Notes: generated by a model not told the origin, from the sequence alone. Shown: positions 7,639 through 15,487, numbered from the stretch's first letter. The stretch is DNA of 18,630 nt from Geobacter sp. UBA2189 (GCA_002328035.1 DCVL01000030.1:1-18630); one strand, 5' to 3'. Translations and numbers: made by a program.

Positions 7639-9021
7639 TTACTTGCCGATACAGAATGAAGAAAAAATCAAGTCCAAGAGCTCATCTGCAGTAGTTTCTC
7701 CTGTTATTTCGCCCAAAGCAGAGAGTGCTTCGCGCAAATCAAGAGACAACAGCTCTGGTGGCGAGTTTATTAACTGATTATAAGAAAACCGCTCCAAAGA
7801 AGAGAACGCACGCAACAGAATGTCCCGATGGCGAACAGTTGAAACAAGCGCAACCCCATCAGAACTCACAACAGATGAGCTAACAAAATAATCATAGATA
7901 AACATTGTCAGATCATTAATACCAACTGCTTGTTTAGCAGAAACAGGACATATTCCTATAGCATTTTCAAATTTTGCGGTATCAACCATATGTGGCAAAT
8001 CAGACTTTGTAAGAACCAATAAATATGGTGTTTTACCAAGATTTGAGGCAAGCTCAAGATCCTCATTTAGCACAGGCTTTGAGCCATCTATAAGCAAAAG
8101 GATCAGATCCGCAGACCCAACCTTATCTAAAGCTCTGCGAACACCCTCTTGCTCAACAGAATCAAAATGGTGTGAACGTATACCAGCCGCATCAATTATC
8201 TTTACCGGTAAACCATAAAGCGAAACCGTCTCTTCTATAAGGTCCCTGGTTGTTCCAGGAAGATGAGACACTATTGCACGCTCGGTACCTGTGAGCGCGT
8301 TTAAAAGACTGGATTTACCTGCATTAGGGCGCCCTAAGAGCAAGACTGATACACCCTCTCTAAGAACCTTAGCAGTAGTAAATGTATCTAGCAGCTTCTG
8401 CAGAGAGGAGCGCACGGCAGCAATTCGATCAAGAACAGCCCCGATTACCAGGGGATCAACCTCATCCTCAGGAAAATCAATATAAGCCTCAACAAGGGCA
8501 AGAGCATCTATCAAAGGAGAACGAAGCTCGGCAAGAGAGCGAGAAAGATGACCCTCCCTTTGGGACTGTGCAAGAGCCAGGGATCTGTCAGTTGAGCTGG
8601 AAATAATATCCGAGATCGACTCAGCCTGAGCAAGGTCGATCCTGCCGTTAAGAAAGGCCCGTCTTGTAAATTCACCAGGTTCAGCAAGACGCGCACCTGC
8701 GGCAACACAGGCATCCAAAAGCTTACTAACAATTAAATAACCACCGTGACAATGCAGCTCCAGTACATCTTCACGAGTATATGAGCGTGGAGCACGCATC
8801 AAAACTAACATCCCCTCATCGATAAGAAAGCCATCTGAAGGATGAAAAAAACGGCCATAGAAAAGGCGGTGGCTTTCAAAGCCACCGCCAATTATTTTTT
8901 TAGACCCAGAAAATATTAATTTACCTATAGATTCTGAATCTGGCCCGCTAACCCTTACAATACCAATTCCACCCGCCCCTAAAGGGGTTGCAATGGCAGC
9001 AATAGTATCAAGAATATACAT
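7639..9021 (-). CDS. mnmE: tRNA modification GTPase MnmE (TrmE)
   Basis: A 460-residue GTPase, the usual length, partner of MnmG in U34 modification. An N-terminal tetrahydrofolate-binding domain (DTIAAIATPLGAGGIGIVR, 5-23) is followed by helices containing PGEFTRRAFLNGRIDLAQAE. The G domain has P-loop GRPNAGKSS (230-238), GTTRD (256-260) and DAAG (277-280). The protein ends FCIGK, the conserved C-(I/L/V)-GK tail that supplies the catalytic Cys. The guanine-specificity motif reads TKSD (338-341) where NKxD is usual. The ATG at 9019-9021 has AAGGTGG close upstream. It starts 11 bases after the yidC stop, with no jag gene between them, so it is probably one transcript with yidC. Confidence 0.96.
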   Translation of the reverse strand: MYILDTIAAIATPLGAGGIGIVRVSGPDSESIGKLIFSGSKKIIGGGFESHRLFYGRFFHPSDGFLIDEGMLVLMRAPRSYTREDVLELHCHGGYLIVSKLLDACVAAGARLAEPGEFTRRAFLNGRIDLAQAESISDIISSSTDRSLALAQSQREGHLSRSLAELRSPLIDALALVEAYIDFPEDEVDPLVIGAVLDRIAAVRSSLQKLLDTFTTAKVLREGVSVLLLGRPNAGKSSLLNALTGTERAIVSHLPGTTRDLIEETVSLYGLPVKIIDAAGIRSHHFDSVEQEGVRRALDKVGSADLILLLIDGSKPVLNEDLELASNLGKTPYLLVLTKSDLPHMVDTAKFENAIGICPVSAKQAVGINDLTMFIYDYFVSSSVVSSDGVALVSTVRHRDILLRAFSSLERFSYNQLINSPPELLSLDLREALSALGEITGETTADELLDLIFSSFCIGK

Positions 9022-9032
9022 ATTCCACCTTA

Positions 9033-10634
9033 TCAGTCATTAACGAGCTTGTTTATATACAACTGCTGACCAATGGTCAGGATGTTGTTTACAAGCCAAT
9101 AAAGCACAAGACCTGATGGAAAGTTTAAAAACATAAAGGTGAAAACAACCGGAAGCGCAAGCATAATCTTCTGCTGCATCTCGTCCATATTTGATGGTGT
9201 CAACTTCTGCTGAAAAAACATGGTGACACCCATAACAATCGGAGTTACGTAGTAAGGATCCTTGGCAGAGAGATCAGTAATCCAGAAGTAAAATGGGGCA
9301 TGACGCAACTCAATGGAATACATTAAAGCCTTGTAAAGAGCAAAAAACACTGGAATCTGGACGATCATCGGAAGACATCCACCCAAGGGATTAACCTTGT
9401 GTTCACGATAAAGCTCCATGATCGCTCTGTTCATTGAATCTTTATCATTCTTGTACTTCTCTTTTATTGCCATCATTTTAGGCTGAATCTTGCTCATTCC
9501 TTTCATTGACTTATAGCTCTTGTGAGTCAATGGGAAGAATACTATTTTAAGAATTACAGTAATAATAATTATAGCTATACCGTAGTTAGCAATATATTTA
9601 TAAAAGAACTTAAGTGAATAAAGCATCGGTTTTGCCAAGGATGAAAACCATCCAAGGTCAAGTGATTGCTCCAGAGAACTGCCTTGGGATTTAAGTATAT
9701 CAATCTCTTTTGGGCCAACAAACAACTTGTTGTTAATAGTGACCGCCTGGCCAGGAGCAACAGAAAATGCTGGCGTTGTCGCTATGGTTTCGAGAAATCC
9801 AGCGCTATTTTTCTTTAATTCAACCGAAGCAATGCTGTTGCTCACCGACAACAATGCGCTCAAAAAATACTTGTCATTAATTGCAGCCCACTGGATATCC
9901 TTGTCATACTTCTTGGAAGCAGAGACCACATTTTTTGGCAGATCGGTATGAAGACCATTATCAGAAAACAAAGAAGAACCGTAAGTTTCGTAACGGCCAT
10001 CCTTTTTATCAACATCAAATGGGGCTGTAATAACCTGCTGAAAAGCCCCTGAAATATTTGAGCCGGAATTATTCACCATCTGGGTCTCAAGACTTATTCC
10101 ATAACCAGAACCATCAAAGCTGTAAGTTTTACGTACAACAAAACCTTGAGTATCCACAAATGTAAAAACAAGCTTCTTCTTTTCGGCAGATGAGAGTTTA
10201 AGGCTTGTTACATCCGGTACATAAACAGCCTGAGATGAAAGTGCAAATCCTACTCCGCGTGTAGAAAAGGATAATGCAGAGGGATCTGCCTGACCCAACA
10301 GGGCAACATTTGGTGAAGAAGGACTGTTAGACTCGTGGTAGCCTTTAAGAGTCAGCTTTTTTATTGAAGCACCACTGCTACTAAAAATTGCAATATAACG
10401 GTCATTTTCAACCGTGACATCCGTAGCAGTTGATGAAAGCTTGGCTGATACAATCTTTGATTGAATTTCATCAGCCTTCTGGACACTAACTACAGGAGCC
10501 GCTCCAACATTTTCGGTTTTAACGGCAGATGTATCCTGAACGGAAACCGGTTTTTGCTGCGGTCCAAAGATAGCTGAAAAACCGTAAAAAACGGCTATAG
10601 AAAGTACAACTGCAATTAAGGCTCTCTTTTCCAT
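9033..10634 (-). CDS. yidC: Membrane protein insertase YidC
   Basis: A 533-residue Gram-negative-type YidC that inserts and folds inner-membrane proteins, alone or with SecYEG. The N-terminal transmembrane segment is about residues 4-23 (ALIAVVLSIAVFYGF). A long periplasmic beta-rich domain runs to about 320, and the conserved insertase core follows with five hydrophobic segments. Core hallmarks are FPLTHKSYKSM, VNPLGGCLPMIVQIPVFFAL, DLSAKDPYY and FPSGLVLYWLVNN, all close to E. coli YidC. The ATG at 10632-10634 follows GGAG with five bases between. It stands 18 bases after yidD in the conserved rpmH-rnpA-yidD-yidC order. The Ala/Ser/Thr-rich residues 24-70 look like a flexible linker. Confidence 0.96.
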   Translation of the reverse strand: MEKRALIAVVLSIAVFYGFSAIFGPQQKPVSVQDTSAVKTENVGAAPVVSVQKADEIQSKIVSAKLSSTATDVTVENDRYIAIFSSSGASIKKLTLKGYHESNSPSSPNVALLGQADPSALSFSTRGVGFALSSQAVYVPDVTSLKLSSAEKKKLVFTFVDTQGFVVRKTYSFDGSGYGISLETQMVNNSGSNISGAFQQVITAPFDVDKKDGRYETYGSSLFSDNGLHTDLPKNVVSASKKYDKDIQWAAINDKYFLSALLSVSNSIASVELKKNSAGFLETIATTPAFSVAPGQAVTINNKLFVGPKEIDILKSQGSSLEQSLDLGWFSSLAKPMLYSLKFFYKYIANYGIAIIIITVILKIVFFPLTHKSYKSMKGMSKIQPKMMAIKEKYKNDKDSMNRAIMELYREHKVNPLGGCLPMIVQIPVFFALYKALMYSIELRHAPFYFWITDLSAKDPYYVTPIVMGVTMFFQQKLTPSNMDEMQQKIMLALPVVFTFMFLNFPSGLVLYWLVNNILTIGQQLYINKLVND

Positions 10635-10652
10635 AAAAACTCCAATTACTAA

Positions 10653-10865
10653 TTAACGAACAGGGTCATAGCCGCCTGGATGCCAGGGATGACAGCGGAT
10701 GAGGCGGCGAAAAGCGAGAAAACCACCTTTGATTGCACCATAGCGACGAATTGATTCTAATGAATACGCTGAACAGGTAGGATAAAAACGACAGGCTCCG
10801 GGTAAAAAAGGGGAAATGAAGAACTGATATGCTTTGATACATGTTATTAATATTCGTGACAACAT
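10653..10865 (-). CDS. yidD: Membrane protein insertion efficiency factor YidD
   Basis: A 70-residue YidD, full length for this small family. The signature is ISPFLPGACRFYPTCSAYSLESIRRYG, quoted only as landmarks CRFYPTCSAY and RCHPWHPGGYDPV. YidD is a peripheral, amphipathic inner-membrane protein that aids YidC. Its ATG at 10863-10865 lies inside the rnpA 3' end (19-base overlap). No strong ribosome site is visible, which suggests coupling to rnpA translation. An overlapping longer reading frame in another register (10666-10908) has no family features and is ignored. Confidence 0.95.
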   Translation of the reverse strand: MLSRILITCIKAYQFFISPFLPGACRFYPTCSAYSLESIRRYGAIKGGFLAFRRLIRCHPWHPGGYDPVR

Positions 10866-11215
10866 GTATATGAACCGATCTGTTGAAAAGCGCGCTGCAA
10901 TTCTTCAAAAAATGCAGCAGTGTCGTTTTCAGCGGCCTGTCGTCTAACTATTATATTAAGATCGACAGCAGGCAACATTGAGCGATATTGACGAAAAAAT
11001 TCACGAATGAGGCGTTTAATTCTGTTTCTTTTTACCGCATTACCGGTTTTTCTGCTCGCTGTTATGCCAACTCTAGGATACCCAAGCGTATTGCATTTCC
11101 ATACAACTAGAAAAGAACGGCCTGAAATTGATGTCTTGCTTCCGTACAAAGAGACGAAATCCATACGCCGCAACAACCGATACTGCTTAGTAAAAGTAGT
11201 ATCGGTTACATTCAC
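10847..11215 (-). CDS. rnpA: Ribonuclease P protein component
   Basis: A 122-residue basic protein that binds RNase P RNA and helps process tRNA 5' ends. The N-terminal YRLLRRMDF (12-20) precedes the family signature around KTGNAVKRNRIKRLIREFFR (56-75), the RNR box that contacts RNA. The start is GTG at 11213-11215. The ATG at 11209-11211 is out of frame, and an internal Met (18) would remove the conserved RLxRxxDF segment. The ribosome site is weak (GAAG about ten bases upstream). The gene begins 17 bases after rpmH. The RNase P RNA gene itself is not in the window. Confidence 0.94.
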   Translation of the reverse strand: MNVTDTTFTKQYRLLRRMDFVSLYGSKTSISGRSFLVVWKCNTLGYPRVGITASRKTGNAVKRNRIKRLIREFFRQYRSMLPAVDLNIIVRRQAAENDTAAFFEELQRAFQQIGSYTCCHEY

Positions 11216-11232
11216 AAAGAAATTACTTCTGT

Positions 11233-11382
11233 CTATTTGCCAGCAACTTGAACCGATAAATTTTTACGTCCTTTTGAACGACGACGCTTTATTACAAGAC
11301 GACCGTTTTTAGTTGCCATACGCACAAGAAAACCATGAGTACGCTTACGTGAGATATTACTTGGTTGAAATGTTCTTTTCAC
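11233..11382 (-). CDS. rpmH: 50S ribosomal protein L34
   Basis: A 49-residue very basic protein translated from GTG at 11380-11382 to TAG at 11233-11235. The sequence begins MKRTFQPSNISRKRTHGF and continues through LVRMATKNGRLVIKRRR to end in AGK, which is unmistakable L34, slightly longer than the E. coli 46. GGGG stands about seven bases before the GTG. It is first in the leftward origin operon, read from the strong promoter about 70 bases upstream, and precedes rnpA as in nearly all bacteria. Confidence 0.97.
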   Translation of the reverse strand: MKRTFQPSNISRKRTHGFLVRMATKNGRLVIKRRRSKGRKNLSVQVAGK

Positions 11383-11450
11383 AACGATACCCCATTTTAA
11401 AAATAAGTGTTATTTTCTACTTAGTGTGTAACCTGAAAACAGGAACGAGA

Positions 11451-11480
11451 CTTATAAACAAATAATATAGAAAATGTCAA
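11451..11480 (-). promoter_or_regulatory. Sigma-70 promoter for the rpmH-rnpA-yidD-yidC operon
   Basis: Reading the minus strand, a perfect -35 TTGACA (11475-11480) is followed after 18 bases by TATAAG (11451-11456), or after 17 bases by TTATAA. The predicted transcript starts near 11444, leaving a leader of about 60 bases before rpmH. The plus-strand sequence TTATAAACA (11452-11460) overlapping the -10 is one base from the DnaA-box variant TTATACACA, so DnaA could touch this promoter. That last point is speculation. Confidence 0.75.
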
Positions 11481-11622
11481 TATTTTTTGTTTTTCCTGAT
11501 TTGAAGTTTTAACATTGAAAAAGAGGAGCTGCTCTGTTACGATTACAGACCCTTGATACATTCACTCCATTTAATATCTGCATAACATGTTGTTTTTAAA
11601 ATAAATTAAAGTTTTCAACAGA

Positions 11623-11631
11623 TGTGGATAA
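11623..11631 (-). promoter_or_regulatory. DnaA box, consensus
   Basis: The minus strand reads TTATCCACA, the exact consensus high-affinity DnaA site. It lies 52 bases upstream of the dnaA start codon and 12 bases (start to start) from a second box in the same orientation. Confidence 0.9.
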
Positions 11632-11634
11632 ACC

Positions 11635-11643
11635 TGTGTATAA
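11635..11643 (-). promoter_or_regulatory. DnaA box, TTATACACA variant
   Basis: The minus strand reads TTATACACA, a well-known DnaA-box variant present in E. coli oriC. It has the same orientation as the consensus box beside it. On the plus strand it overlaps TATAAG (11639-11644), a possible -10 element for dnaA, which would allow DnaA to repress its own gene. Confidence 0.82.
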
Positions 11644-11683
11644 GTTGTAAATGAGCTGATTAAAACAGATTGGAATTAATATA

Positions 11684-13054
11684 ATGCCGGATCCTAAACA
11701 TACCGCCATGCATGAGATCTGGGATAAAACTGCAATAAATCTTGAAAAGGTAATATCCCCACAAAATTATATCCGCTGGATTAAACCAATCAAGTTCAGT
11801 CACTCAGACCATCAATCACTATATTTAATTGTCCCCAGTCAGTTTTTCAAAGAGTGGCTTGAAGACAACTATATTGATCTTATAAAAAGTACATTATCTG
11901 CAACCGCTGATATTAATCTTTTTATCTCGTTTGTGGTTCAGGAAAAAAATCAGGATATGATTCATGAAGAACCGGCTGAAACAGTTGATACAAAACAGAA
12001 TAATCCAAACAGGGATTTTGTTGTGTATAAAGAGGTTACAACTCTTAATCCACGATATACTTTTGATCAATTTGTCAGCGGTGCAGGTAACCAGTTTGCA
12101 CATGCTGCAGCAATGGCTGTGGCCAACAATCCAGCAATAACCTACAATCCACTCTTTATATATGGTGGAGTCGGCTTGGGTAAAAGTCACCTGCTAAACG
12201 CCATAGGTCATAAGATTATTAACGATAATGATGCAACAAAGGTATGTTACTGCACAGCCGAAAGATTTATGCATGAAATGGTAAATTGCATAAAACTCAA
12301 CAAAATGGATGAATTTCGTGAGCGTTATCGTTCAGTTGATTTACTGCTTATTGACGATATTCAGTTCATTACCGGAAAGGAACGGACTCAGGTTGAGTTT
12401 TTTCATACTTTTAATGCCTTGTATGAATCCCATAAACAGATCGTCATAACATCTGATAAATTCCCACGTGAGATGCCAAATCTTGAAGACAGATTAAGAT
12501 CCAGATTTGAATGGGGGTTAATAGCAGATATTCAACCTCCGGATCTGGAGACAAAAATTGCAATTCTCAATAAAAAAGCTGAAACAAATAAGATCAAGCT
12601 TCCGGATGATGTTGCCTATTTTCTGGCAGCCAGTGATACTCGCAACATCAGGGAACTTGAAGGCATGTTAATACGTCTTGGAGCTTATAGTAGTCTTCAA
12701 AATATTCCAATAACCCTGCCAATGGCTAAAACAAACCTTAAAGACATTCTTGTAGACAAGCGTAAAGAAATAACTGTCGAACTTATCCAAAAAACAGTTG
12801 CTGATTATTTTGGTCTAAAGTTAGCTGATTTAAAATCTGAAAAGAGACTAAAGGCTTTTGTATACGCACGCCAGATTGCAATCTGGCTATGCAGAGATAT
12901 GACAACGGCCTCATATCCTGATATAGGATCCAGGTTCGGTGGTAAAGATCATTCAACGGTGATACATTCAGCTAAAAAAATAGATAAACTAATAGCTGAA
13001 AATCCTAATATTATTAAACTATTAGAAGAATTAAAAGAAATAATACTTCGTTAG
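11684..13054 (+). CDS. dnaA: Chromosomal replication initiator protein DnaA
   Basis: A 456-residue AAA+ initiator. Domain I occupies about 9-85 (IWDKTAINLEKVISPQNYIRWI) and a short linker (domain II) about 86-118. The ATPase domain has Walker A GGVGLGKS (161-168), Walker B LLLIDDIQ (220-227), sensor-1 region VITSDK (254-259) and the SRFEWGL arginine-finger box (273-279). Domain IV ends with the DnaA-box-reading signature GGKDHSTVIHS (419-429). It binds DnaA boxes and melts oriC. I use the ATG at 11684, though its ribosome site is weak (GGA eight bases upstream). Met9 (11708) is an alternative just before domain I. It heads the rightward replication gene block. Confidence 0.97.
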   Translation: MPDPKHTAMHEIWDKTAINLEKVISPQNYIRWIKPIKFSHSDHQSLYLIVPSQFFKEWLEDNYIDLIKSTLSATADINLFISFVVQEKNQDMIHEEPAETVDTKQNNPNRDFVVYKEVTTLNPRYTFDQFVSGAGNQFAHAAAMAVANNPAITYNPLFIYGGVGLGKSHLLNAIGHKIINDNDATKVCYCTAERFMHEMVNCIKLNKMDEFRERYRSVDLLLIDDIQFITGKERTQVEFFHTFNALYESHKQIVITSDKFPREMPNLEDRLRSRFEWGLIADIQPPDLETKIAILNKKAETNKIKLPDDVAYFLAASDTRNIRELEGMLIRLGAYSSLQNIPITLPMAKTNLKDILVDKRKEITVELIQKTVADYFGLKLADLKSEKRLKAFVYARQIAIWLCRDMTTASYPDIGSRFGGKDHSTVIHSAKKIDKLIAENPNIIKLLEELKEIILR

Positions 13055-13278
13055 TTATTTATTAATATAGTCTGTTGAATGAACTGTTGACAACAGTTGG
13101 TAAATACAAGCTTGTTGAAAAACCAGAAAAAACAAACCAGATAATCAACAGAGGTTAACTATAAAATATCAAATAAAATAAGTAAGATATAAGTTTTACA
13201 CAATTTCAACAGGACTATTAATATATACATAAGGTTTTAAAGATTAAAATAATTATAACATATACGAAGGAGCAAAAT
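13055..13278. other. AT-rich dnaA-dnaN spacer with repeated TCAACAG/CTGTTGA motifs; possible second origin half
   Basis: A 224-base spacer, very AT-rich from about 13155 onward. The heptamer CTGTTGA or its complement occurs at 13072-13078, 13084-13090, 13145-13151 and 13206-13212, with the variant TTGTTGA at 13112-13118. TTTTACACA (13194-13202) is one base from the TTATACACA DnaA box. A possible dnaN promoter is TTTACA (13195-13200), 17 bases, TTAATA (13218-13223), weak. In several bacteria the unwinding element lies between dnaA and dnaN, so this could be origin DNA. No terminator after dnaA is visible. Confidence 0.5.
13084..13096. repeat. Perfect inverted repeat CTGTTG-A-CAACAG
   Basis: A 13-base palindrome with 6-base arms around a single A, 30 bases after the dnaA stop. 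It contains one copy of the CTGTTGA heptamer repeated through this spacer. It is too short for a terminator and has no T run. A protein-binding site is more likely than an RNA hairpin. Confidence 0.6.
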
Positions 13279-14397
13279 ATGAATTTTAAAATTGAAAAAG
13301 ATATATTTCTTAAAGCTCTGCAAAAAGTTCAAGGAATTGTAGAAAAAAGGACTTCAATGCCGATTTTATCAAATATACTTATTGAAGCATCAGGAAATAA
13401 CATCGAAGTTGTGGCAACTGACCTTGAAGTTGGACTAAACGGTAATTATCCTGCAAAGGTTGATGAAGAAGGAAAGATTACGGTTGGAGCTAAAAAATTA
13501 TACGAAATAGTCAAGGAACTACCCAATCAGGAAATAACATTTTCCACCAAGGAGAATGACTGGGTTGAAATAACCTGCGGCAAGGTAAGATTTAATATTG
13601 TTGGTTTACCATCAGATGAATTTCCAATGGTACCATCTGTCAAAGATGAGCAGTTACTGGAATTGGAAGCATCATTATTAAGAAAGATGATTGAAAAAAC
13701 CTCATATGCAATATGTAATGATGAAACTAAGTATAATTTAAACGGAATCTTTACCAAGGTTGAACAGAACGAATCAGGTCAGGTATTGAAAATGGTAGCC
13801 ACAGATGGACACCGTCTATCTATAGCATCAGGGATATTTAGTGGTAATGCAAATAATGAACTTTTAAAAGGAGTAATACTTCCTAAAAAAGGTATTTATG
13901 AGATAAAAAAGATAACAGATGAAGGAGATGGCCTTTTACAATTTGGCTTTATAGATAGTAGTGCTGTTATAAGAAAGGGAGATACAACTTTAGTCATGCG
14001 TCTTGTTGATGGAGAGTTTCCAGATTACACCAGAGTTATTCCTGTAGCAAATGAGCAGATTGTAAAGGCTCCGAGGGAAAATCTGATTCATGCAGTACGA
14101 CGGATGGCAATCCTTTCCAGTGAAAAATTCAAGGGAATTATGCTTGAAATAGATGGGAACAGCGTAAAGATATCATCAAATAACCCTGAACTTGGTGATG
14201 CAATGGAAGAACTCGATATAGAATATGAAGGAAATCCGTTCTCTGTAAGATTTAATGCGCGCTATCTACTTGATGTATTAATGGTTTCTGAAAGTGAAAA
14301 AGTACTTATGAAATTTAAGAATGAACTATCTCCTTCTATTGTCGCACCTGATTCAGAGGATGATTTCATAGCTGTAATAATGCCAATGAGGTTATAG
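13279..14397 (+). CDS. dnaN: DNA polymerase III beta subunit (sliding clamp)
   Basis: A 372-residue beta clamp; the dimer encircles DNA and tethers polymerase III and other partners. The N-terminus MNFKIEKDIFLKALQKVQG, the segment RTSMPILSNILIEA (24-37), VATDGHRLS in the second domain, and the C-terminal IAVIMPMRL, which helps form the partner-binding pocket, are all family landmarks. The length is normal. AAGGAG (13267-13272) six bases before the ATG is the best ribosome site in this block, suiting an abundant protein. recF starts only seven bases after its stop. Confidence 0.97.
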   Translation: MNFKIEKDIFLKALQKVQGIVEKRTSMPILSNILIEASGNNIEVVATDLEVGLNGNYPAKVDEEGKITVGAKKLYEIVKELPNQEITFSTKENDWVEITCGKVRFNIVGLPSDEFPMVPSVKDEQLLELEASLLRKMIEKTSYAICNDETKYNLNGIFTKVEQNESGQVLKMVATDGHRLSIASGIFSGNANNELLKGVILPKKGIYEIKKITDEGDGLLQFGFIDSSAVIRKGDTTLVMRLVDGEFPDYTRVIPVANEQIVKAPRENLIHAVRRMAILSSEKFKGIMLEIDGNSVKISSNNPELGDAMEELDIEYEGNPFSVRFNARYLLDVLMVSESEKVLMKFKNELSPSIVAPDSEDDFIAVIMPMRL

Positions 14398-14404
14398 AAA
14401 ATAA

Positions 14405-15487
14405 GTGTTTTTAAAGAAAATTCGGCTTGAACAGTATCGTAACATAGCTTCAATCAGCATGGAGCCGTCAAGGCATCTTACCATCCTGTACGGTATTAAT
14501 GGGCAAGGAAAAACAAATATACTTGAATCCATCTATCTGCTGGGCACTGCAAGAACCTTCAGATCCGGAAAAATACCTGACCTGATATCAAACGGATTTA
14601 CCAAATCGAATCTGCATGGCATTGTAAAATCAGCAGAGGTTGAAAACGAAATACATCTGCAACTGGAAAATAACAGTCGCCGGTTCAGTATTAATGGTAA
14701 AAATATACACAGCTCGGCAACACTGTATGGCAAACTGCCGGTAGTTATATTTTCACCGGATGATACAGCTATGATAAAGCTTGGCCCGGAGACCAGGCGT
14801 CGTTATCTTGACCGCTCGCTTTATGCCAGTTGCTCCGGTTTTCTACAGGATTATCAAAATTACTATCGTACCCTTAAACAGCGTAATGCCCTGTTAAAAA
14901 CTAATAAATATGTAACATTGGAACTTTGGACAGAACAGCTGGCTGATGCCGGAGTTCTGATTATGAAAGACAGGCAAAGATATCTGATTAGATTGCAGGA
15001 ACTGCTTCAAAAGAATTATCGCAGTATATCAGGAAAAGATGAGAAGGTAGAAATCGAGTACAAACCCGATGTACCTGCTAATTTTTTAGCCGTACTGTTT
15101 CAGCAGTTAGAACAGGACAAACGTTTCAGAAATACCGGACGTGGACCGCACAGGGATGATATCCTTTTTTTGATAGATGACAAACCACTAAAGGTTTATG
15201 GTTCACAGGGGCAGCAGCGCAGTTTTGTGCTGGCTCTAAAGATGGCAGAAATGGATTATCTTAAAGAGACTTTTGGTGAACTACCCGTACTTTTACTTGA
15301 TGATATAGCCTCTGAACTTGACAGGGAACGGATGATGAACCTCCTGACATTTGTACGTCAGCAGGAGCTACAGGTACTTATTACAACTACCGACATAAAC
15401 CACTTTTTACCGGCAGTGCAGAACGACAGTAGAGTCTTCCGGGTAGAAGGTGGCAGACTGATTGATGAGGGAACATTAACAAAATGA
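14405..15487 (+). CDS. recF: DNA replication and repair protein RecF
   Basis: A 360-residue SMC/ABC-type ATPase that helps load RecA at gapped DNA with RecO and RecR. Walker A is GINGQGKT (30-37), following LEQYRNI at the N-terminus. The ABC signature region is YGSQGQQRSFVLALKMAE (265-282), and Walker B with the D-loop is PVLLLDDIASELD (294-306). The start is GTG at 14405, giving the normal MFLKKIRLEQYRN opening. The nearest ribosome-like GAGG lies inside the end of dnaN, so translation may depend on dnaN. The stop overlaps the gyrB start as ATGA. Confidence 0.96.
   Translation: MFLKKIRLEQYRNIASISMEPSRHLTILYGINGQGKTNILESIYLLGTARTFRSGKIPDLISNGFTKSNLHGIVKSAEVENEIHLQLENNSRRFSINGKNIHSSATLYGKLPVVIFSPDDTAMIKLGPETRRRYLDRSLYASCSGFLQDYQNYYRTLKQRNALLKTNKYVTLELWTEQLADAGVLIMKDRQRYLIRLQELLQKNYRSISGKDEKVEIEYKPDVPANFLAVLFQQLEQDKRFRNTGRGPHRDDILFLIDDKPLKVYGSQGQQRSFVLALKMAEMDYLKETFGELPVLLLDDIASELDRERMMNLLTFVRQQELQVLITTTDINHFLPAVQNDSRVFRVEGGRLIDEGTLTK

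Larger units (their letters stand above)
11614..11644 (+). promoter_or_regulatory. Possible dnaA promoter overlapping both DnaA boxes
   Basis: TATAAG at 11639-11644 is a good -10 match. The only upstream partner is TTCAAC (11614-11619), with a 19-base spacer, so the -35 is weak. It would place transcription start near 11651, about 33 bases before the dnaA ATG. Autoregulation by DnaA is known in other bacteria and would fit, but this is a guess from position. Confidence 0.35.
11383..11683. other. rpmH-dnaA intergenic region, probable part of oriC
   Basis: A 301-base, AT-rich gap at the divergence of the two leading-strand gene blocks. From left to right it holds the rpmH leader and promoter, an AT-rich stretch (about 11455-11515), a near-palindrome AGAGGAGCTGCTCT (11522-11535), and a second AT-rich tract (11590-11615). 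A TCAACAG heptamer (11615-11621) and two DnaA boxes just before dnaA complete it. The layout fits a replication origin or the dnaA-proximal half of one. No RNA gene or small protein is visible. Confidence 0.7.

Noticed and set aside
11452..11460. TTATAAACA as a third DnaA box
   Set aside because: It is two bases off the consensus and one off the TTATACACA variant, and it coincides with the rpmH -10 region, which explains it on its own. It is kept only as a remark on the promoter.
11590..11622. DnaA-trio repeats next to the DnaA boxes
   Set aside because: The AT-rich tract does not show a clean run of consecutive trinucleotides in any register.
12460..12475. CACGTG within dnaA as a second parS
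   Set aside because: Only the central CACGTGA matches; the flanking bases miss most of the palindrome and the site lies in conserved coding sequence.
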